NCBI GenBank assembly: GCA_004794785.1 | Contig: SJOL01004646.1 | Span: 165,081 to 229,080, forward strand | Length of the DNA stretch: 64,000 bases | Direction: 5' to 3' | Source: Opisthorchis felineus | Taxonomy: Eukaryota; Platyhelminthes; Trematoda; Opisthorchiida; Opisthorchiidae | Shown here: positions 60,141 to 64,000 of the stretch, in pieces | How the letters are laid out: every line of letters begins with the position of its first letter | Numbering within the stretch: position 1 is the first letter of the stretch | Position numbers and translations under genes: made by a program | The notes under the pieces: generated by a model | Databases searched by the model: none | The model's input: only the letters and a program-made list of their open reading frames with translations | What the model was told of the DNA's origin: nothing

Positions 60141-60254
60141 GCACCATTGCCCTGTCTGATACCCAGTATTTGAGTGGAACTAACAGCGTCGTCCTGCAGG
60201 CGAAACATCCAGCGCTGTGCAAGGAGGTGGCGATCTAGTTCCAGTGCGAATTGA

Positions 60255-60650
60255 CAAGTAAGGCGACCCGGCTGATGGCACCGCGCGACCGCCGGTGTGC
60301 AATGAGTGTTAGCTGTAAATGTCATGGTTGTACGAGGGCTGGGATACTGCCAGGGAGCCCACACCTAGACAGGAGGACGATTAGGGTCCTCAACCAAAGC
60401 CTTTGGCCCAAAAGCCCAACCGCAAGGCAGCGGTGCTGGGCTGGAGATGCAAATACATTACCATTTTTATGGAACACGTCACCACACATGTTCCAACCCC
60501 CAACCTGGAGGGTCAGGAGACTGTGTTCGTCAGACCCCTAACCATTGACCAACCTGGCATGAGAGACTCTGCACGTGTCGCGCGGACACCCCCCAGTATA
60601 GCTCAATGGGTCGCTGAGGTACACAAACCGCCACACCACGGTAAGGTCCA
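60255..60650 (-). repeat. 5' module of the LINE family, copy 2
   Basis: Matches 53990-54403 nearly end to end (GACCGCCGGTG..., CAACCTGGAGGGTCAGGAGAC, ATGAGAGACTCTG). The + strand frame across it is open for 107 codons, and a similar, shorter frame occurs in copy 1. However, the family is oriented on the minus strand, so I treat that frame as incidental. The shared SINE core is at 60332-60375. Confidence 0.6.
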
Positions 60651-60726
60651 GTCTCTTCGTCACGGATTGACATCCGACGGCGGAGCAGTTAGGAGTCCAG
60701 AAGGTGGTTCTGATATATTCGTCTAA

Positions 60727-61889
60727 TTCCGAAAGCTGCCAGCCTCTTAAATGGTAAGCCGGTTATCCAGTTATCTACCCCTTGCGCGGTCCTGAAAAAC
60801 GGCACTCAGTTATTTACCAAAAACATTTGTGACCGATAACGATGTGACTAATTTGGGTCTCTGGCTGACACGCTGTTGGAGGGCACCATGCGGCACTATG
60901 CCGCAGTTACGCAGGCGAAAGTGGGTGCAGAGTGATGAAACCGTTAGCTGAATGACTGATTGGACCTTGAACTCTTGTTTCTGTTACGAGGCACACACCA
61001 ATGTCAAGCGAGTCCTGTTTGCCAATACGTAGAGTACGGACGTTAAAATCTCCTACGTAAAAAAATCCCGTGGATTTAGAAAGGTGTTATTTTGTTTATT
61101 GTTAGTTGGCAGCGGGATGCATAAGGTCCACTGGTCAGACAACTGACAATCAAATGACACAGCAACGTTTGCTTGTGCGGTAGGAATGGGTGTGGGAGGG
61201 ACATCGGTGAGCACAGAACTGTGCGAGCAAATGATACTTCCCGGTTGCCCAGGCCGAGGAGAGGGGTTTAGTTGAGGTACCCCGCCTTGAGCCTTTGACT
61301 CAGATGTCTGACCCACAAGGCAGTGGGAGGATGTAGGGTTCTTTTTGGGGTACCCTGCCCGGAGCCAATAACTCAATAGTCTGACCTGCCGGGCTGCACG
61401 GGGTTGGCCTGACCCGAGGACGCAGGGAGTAAGGCATTACTATCTTGCTCCTGATGCGGCTGCAGGCAGCAGGTGCCTTTTTGAGCAGCACCGGACTTTT
61501 TGATTTTAATAGTATTTCGACCGTATTGAATAATGCACCGGCGGTCATGGTCAACCGTTGGGCGATAAGAGTGTGCGGTTTTTAGGGCCGACCTATTCTA
61601 ACCCGTCCTTCATCGAGGGAAGGCAGCATCGTTGCTTCCACGAATATGGACATGCTGGTCGCTTGGGGTAAACACCTTACTGCCTTCACATTCCTAACGC
61701 AGGACAGTAGAGCTTTACCCCCAGATCGCCTCGTAGCATGATTACTCGTAGTACGGGGTCTCGCTGCTCTTGGTCTCCCGTTTGGCCTTCCTGGCACGGT
61801 TGCACCTTATGGAACGAAGTTCCAGCCAGTGTAGCCCGCGGGATCATTGCAGCACTCTAGCCTGACCACCACGTCAAGGTAGCAGATTT
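60727..61889. other. repeat-like DNA with an imperfect direct duplication
   Basis: GC-rich stretch without a recognised gene. Units at 61274-61321 and 61347-61394 (GGTACCC..., GAGCC, ACTCA, GTCTGACC) repeat with a 73-bp period. Minus-strand frames (e.g. 61582-61797) are Arg/Pro-rich and could be LINE 5' leader sequence. Lying between LINE copies 2 and 3, it is probably mobile-element derived. Confidence 0.4.
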
Positions 61890-62660
61890 AGGTCGGGTCA
61901 AGCGAGTCAAGTGTGAGGGCGAGAGCTGCCTGTTGCCTTGCTTGCTTCAGAGTGCGGTCTTGTAAACCCGGTACTGAGGCTTGAAGACCAATTTCGAGAT
62001 GCCTGCGGTTGTCAGCGCCAGCTGACTAACAGTTGTCACAACCAAGACCGATAGAAGACGAATGTGGTCATCATTCCCAACAGCTCATCAGTATCAATAA
62101 CATCGTCAACACATCAGTGTTCAACACTGATGCCTCGCTGCCGTAGCCTGACGGGTGGACCTACAAGGAAAGTATTGTTAATAGGGCGCGGAAGGAAAGA
62201 GAAAAAATACGTGAAAGAAAACGAAGGGAGACGTCAGCGACGCTTTTGCTTGTCCATCACGCTGCATGCAGAAAGTAAGGCAACCCGGTTGTTGACACCA
62301 AGCTATGGCCGATGTGGTATAATACTATTGTTGGATGTAGGAACCATGGCTGTACGCGGTCCGGGATACAGCCAAGACGTCCAAACCTAGACATGAGAAC
62401 GATCAAGTTCACCAATTAAAGTGTTTGTCTCGACTGCCTCGCCATATTTGAATTGCATTTGTCGAGAATCGCCAGCGTCCGCATTTTTTAAGTGAGGAGT
62501 TCCTAAAAGCACGTCCCATCACCAACCTTGAGGACAATGACTTGTGTTGTTTCGACCTTCATCAAGTGACATGGTATGGGTGACTTTGCGGTATCACCAG
62601 TTAAATCCAGCAATATTGTTCAATGTGTAACATGGACACACAAACCTTCACTCTGCAGTT
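61890..62660 (-). mobile_element. LINE copy 3, 5' fragment
   Basis: The part at 62275-62660 matches the 5' modules at 53990 and 60255 (AAGGCAACCCGG, CCGGGATACAGCCAAG, CTAGACATGAG). The part at 61890-62060 matches the region around 53690-53800 (GAGAGCTGCCTGTTGCCTTG and following). Order and orientation agree with LINE copy 1, so this is a third co-oriented copy, truncated before the RT. More diverged than copies 1 and 2. Confidence 0.5.
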
Positions 62661-63183
62661 ATGTCCAGTCTCTCCCTAGGTGGTTTCAACTTCATATGAG
62701 ATATTTTTCCAATGAAACGAAACGGTTCAGCGATATGGAGCTCCTACTTATTGACTAGGAATAGCAAAAGGTATTCGGTGAGAGGCATGCCAACGATGGC
62801 ATCACAACGAATACCTTAAGTTAAAAGATACATCCATACCGCAGGAATCCTTGCTGTCTTAAGCTGGAAGGTGACGTTCGAAGTGATGGTGCTCACGCAG
62901 TCCACAATAAGGACGAAATCTTAAGAAAGACACATGGGGACAACAAAGAGCTAGGAGGATCAACACGCAAAAATTCTGAAACCAAACCAAGAAATCATCA
63001 TTCTAGAGATGTTAAACAGTGCGCACGCCAGCGGACGGCCAACCAGTAACAGCGACCTCTGAGATCAGCGCCTATGTGGGGAAGTAATCAGCAGCTGGTA
63101 GCATGCCACAGTGCGGGGTTCACAAACTTAGAGAAAAAGCACAGGGAAGTAGAACACTTTAATGAGCTGCCATCGACCTGTAA
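62661..63183. other. no gene recognised
   Basis: No motifs or repeats recognised. The last seven bases (63177-63183, CCTGTAA) may be the left target-site duplication of the next SINE. Confidence 0.4.
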
Positions 63184-63369
63184 AAAAAATCCTTCAGCTG
63201 TAACACCCTTCCGGTGCCTAGCTGCCATGCCACCCGAAGGAAGCACGAGGGCTGGGATATTGCCAGGTTGCCCAAGCCTAGACAGGGTAAGTCGAGAGGC
63301 AGAGGGCGGGTTCGAACCGCGGACCTTCCGGTCAGTAAATTCGCGCTCTAACCACTTGAGCCATCTCGT
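63184..63369 (-). mobile_element. tRNA-derived SINE, near full length
   Basis: Minus-strand head with A box TGGCTCAAGTGG (63363-63352) and B box GGTTCGAACCC (63318-63308), body with GCAATATCCCAGCCCTCGTG, end CAGCTGAAGGATTTTTTT. A 7-bp direct repeat CCTGTAA (63177-63183, 63370-63376) probably marks the target site. Same family as 55383-55572. The T-rich 3' tail differs from the TTA tail of that copy. Confidence 0.85.
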
Positions 63370-63376
63370 CCTGTAA

Positions 63377-63871
63377 GGGTCAAGCTGAAAGACTGCATCG
63401 TTAGGGCATATCAAACCTCTCTTTGGAGTGGGCGTAGTGTCTTCAGCATGATCTAGTGGGAGAGGAGACGCGGGGACCTGGGCCAAGGAAACTCATGCTC
63501 TGACAGACGGTATGTAGTGTTCTCCAGGCAGCCAGTGCCGCAGCTGTAACAACCAAACGGTTCCACTGTACAGGAACATAAATGTTGGGATGTATATTAC
63601 AACCATGGAAATGCTTGGGTCAGTGCTCAGTTGCTAGAAGCTACTGAGTTGTGAGGATGATCACGGGAAGTGATTTACACATCACGACAGGCAAGCGCTA
63701 TGCGTAAACTTCTAACATGTCTTCCACAACGGAAGTATATGTCTTGAGCTCTGCGAGAAGAGCCAGTCCTGGATACAACTACCACCGATTTACTCCCGTC
63801 TTCCATTGAAGTTAAAATGCCCTTCCGCGATATACGAAATTCACCAAGTATTCCTCAAAATTGACACACTT
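63377..63871. other. no gene recognised
   Basis: Nothing identifiable apart from the left target-site duplication of the last SINE (63859-63871). Confidence 0.4.
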
Positions 63872-63978
63872 AATAAAAATCGTTCAGCTGTAGTACCCTT
63901 TCAGTGCCTAACTGCCATGCCACCAGAAAGAAGCACGAGGGCTGGGATACTGCCAGGTTGCCCAAGCCTAGACAGGAG
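63872..63978 (-). mobile_element. headless SINE insertion with 13-bp target-site duplication
   Basis: 107 bp matching only the body and tail of the SINE family (CCTGTCTAGGCTTGGGCAAC to CAGCTGAACG on the minus strand), without the tRNA-like head. Perfect direct repeats AATTGACACACTT at 63859-63871 and 63979-63991 flank it, so it inserted in this truncated form. The break lies at the 5' edge of the core shared with the LINE 5' module. Confidence 0.88.
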
Positions 63979-64000
63979 AATTGACACACTTGCCTATTGT

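Noticed and set aside
60403..60726. 107-codon + strand frame with a similar frame at 54148-54403
   Set aside because: The shared frame follows from the two copies of the LINE-linked module, whose coding orientation is the minus strand. Not treated as a gene.
63300..63375. possible tRNA gene on the minus strand
   Set aside because: A and B boxes are present, but the sequence runs into a repeat body found in several other places and lacks a paired acceptor stem. It is the head of a SINE.

Overview
This is a eukaryotic, intron-rich and repeat-rich genomic window. It most resembles a digenean trematode (fluke). The evidence is split animal genes (two aspartylglucosaminidase copies and ATG12), a Penelope-like element, RTE-type LINE fragments, tRNA-derived SINEs and schistosome-like hammerhead ribozyme sequences. 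The base composition looks less AT-rich than schistosome DNA, so a liver- or lung-fluke-like genome is my best guess. The species cannot be fixed from the sequence.

Left third (about 3.6-27.5 kb): two tandem + strand copies of the lysosomal glycoprotein-degrading enzyme AGA. Each has four recognisable exons with the same phases and nearly the same lengths (88 or 107 codons, then 274/274, 191/200 and 135/135 nt). Catalytic and substrate-binding motifs are kept in both. Copy 1 has no visible signal peptide and has lost a cysteine that copy 2 keeps. I could not find the short C-terminal exon of either copy. Introns of copy 2 carry a dead Penelope-like element, a palindromic repeat, a SINE and two hammerhead-type ribozymes.

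Middle (27.5-50 kb): no recognisable gene. It holds a few isolated candidate exons with good splice signals (the best at 46757-46941 on the minus strand), another hammerhead-bearing repeat at 44.6 kb and simple repeats.

Right part (50-64 kb): an intact single-exon ATG12 on the minus strand, then a mobile-element-dense zone. That zone has three minus-strand fragments of one RTE-like LINE family and three SINE copies, two of them with clear target-site duplications. The SINE body shares a core of about 40 bp with the 5' module of the LINE family.

The most unusual signal is five type I hammerhead ribozyme cores in two dispersed repeat families. All five have exactly 14 nt between CUGAUGA and GAAA. 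One also has a perfect 6-bp stem I and one a five-of-six stem I. The AGA genes and ATG12 are not known to work together. The rest of the window is mostly mobile-element history.
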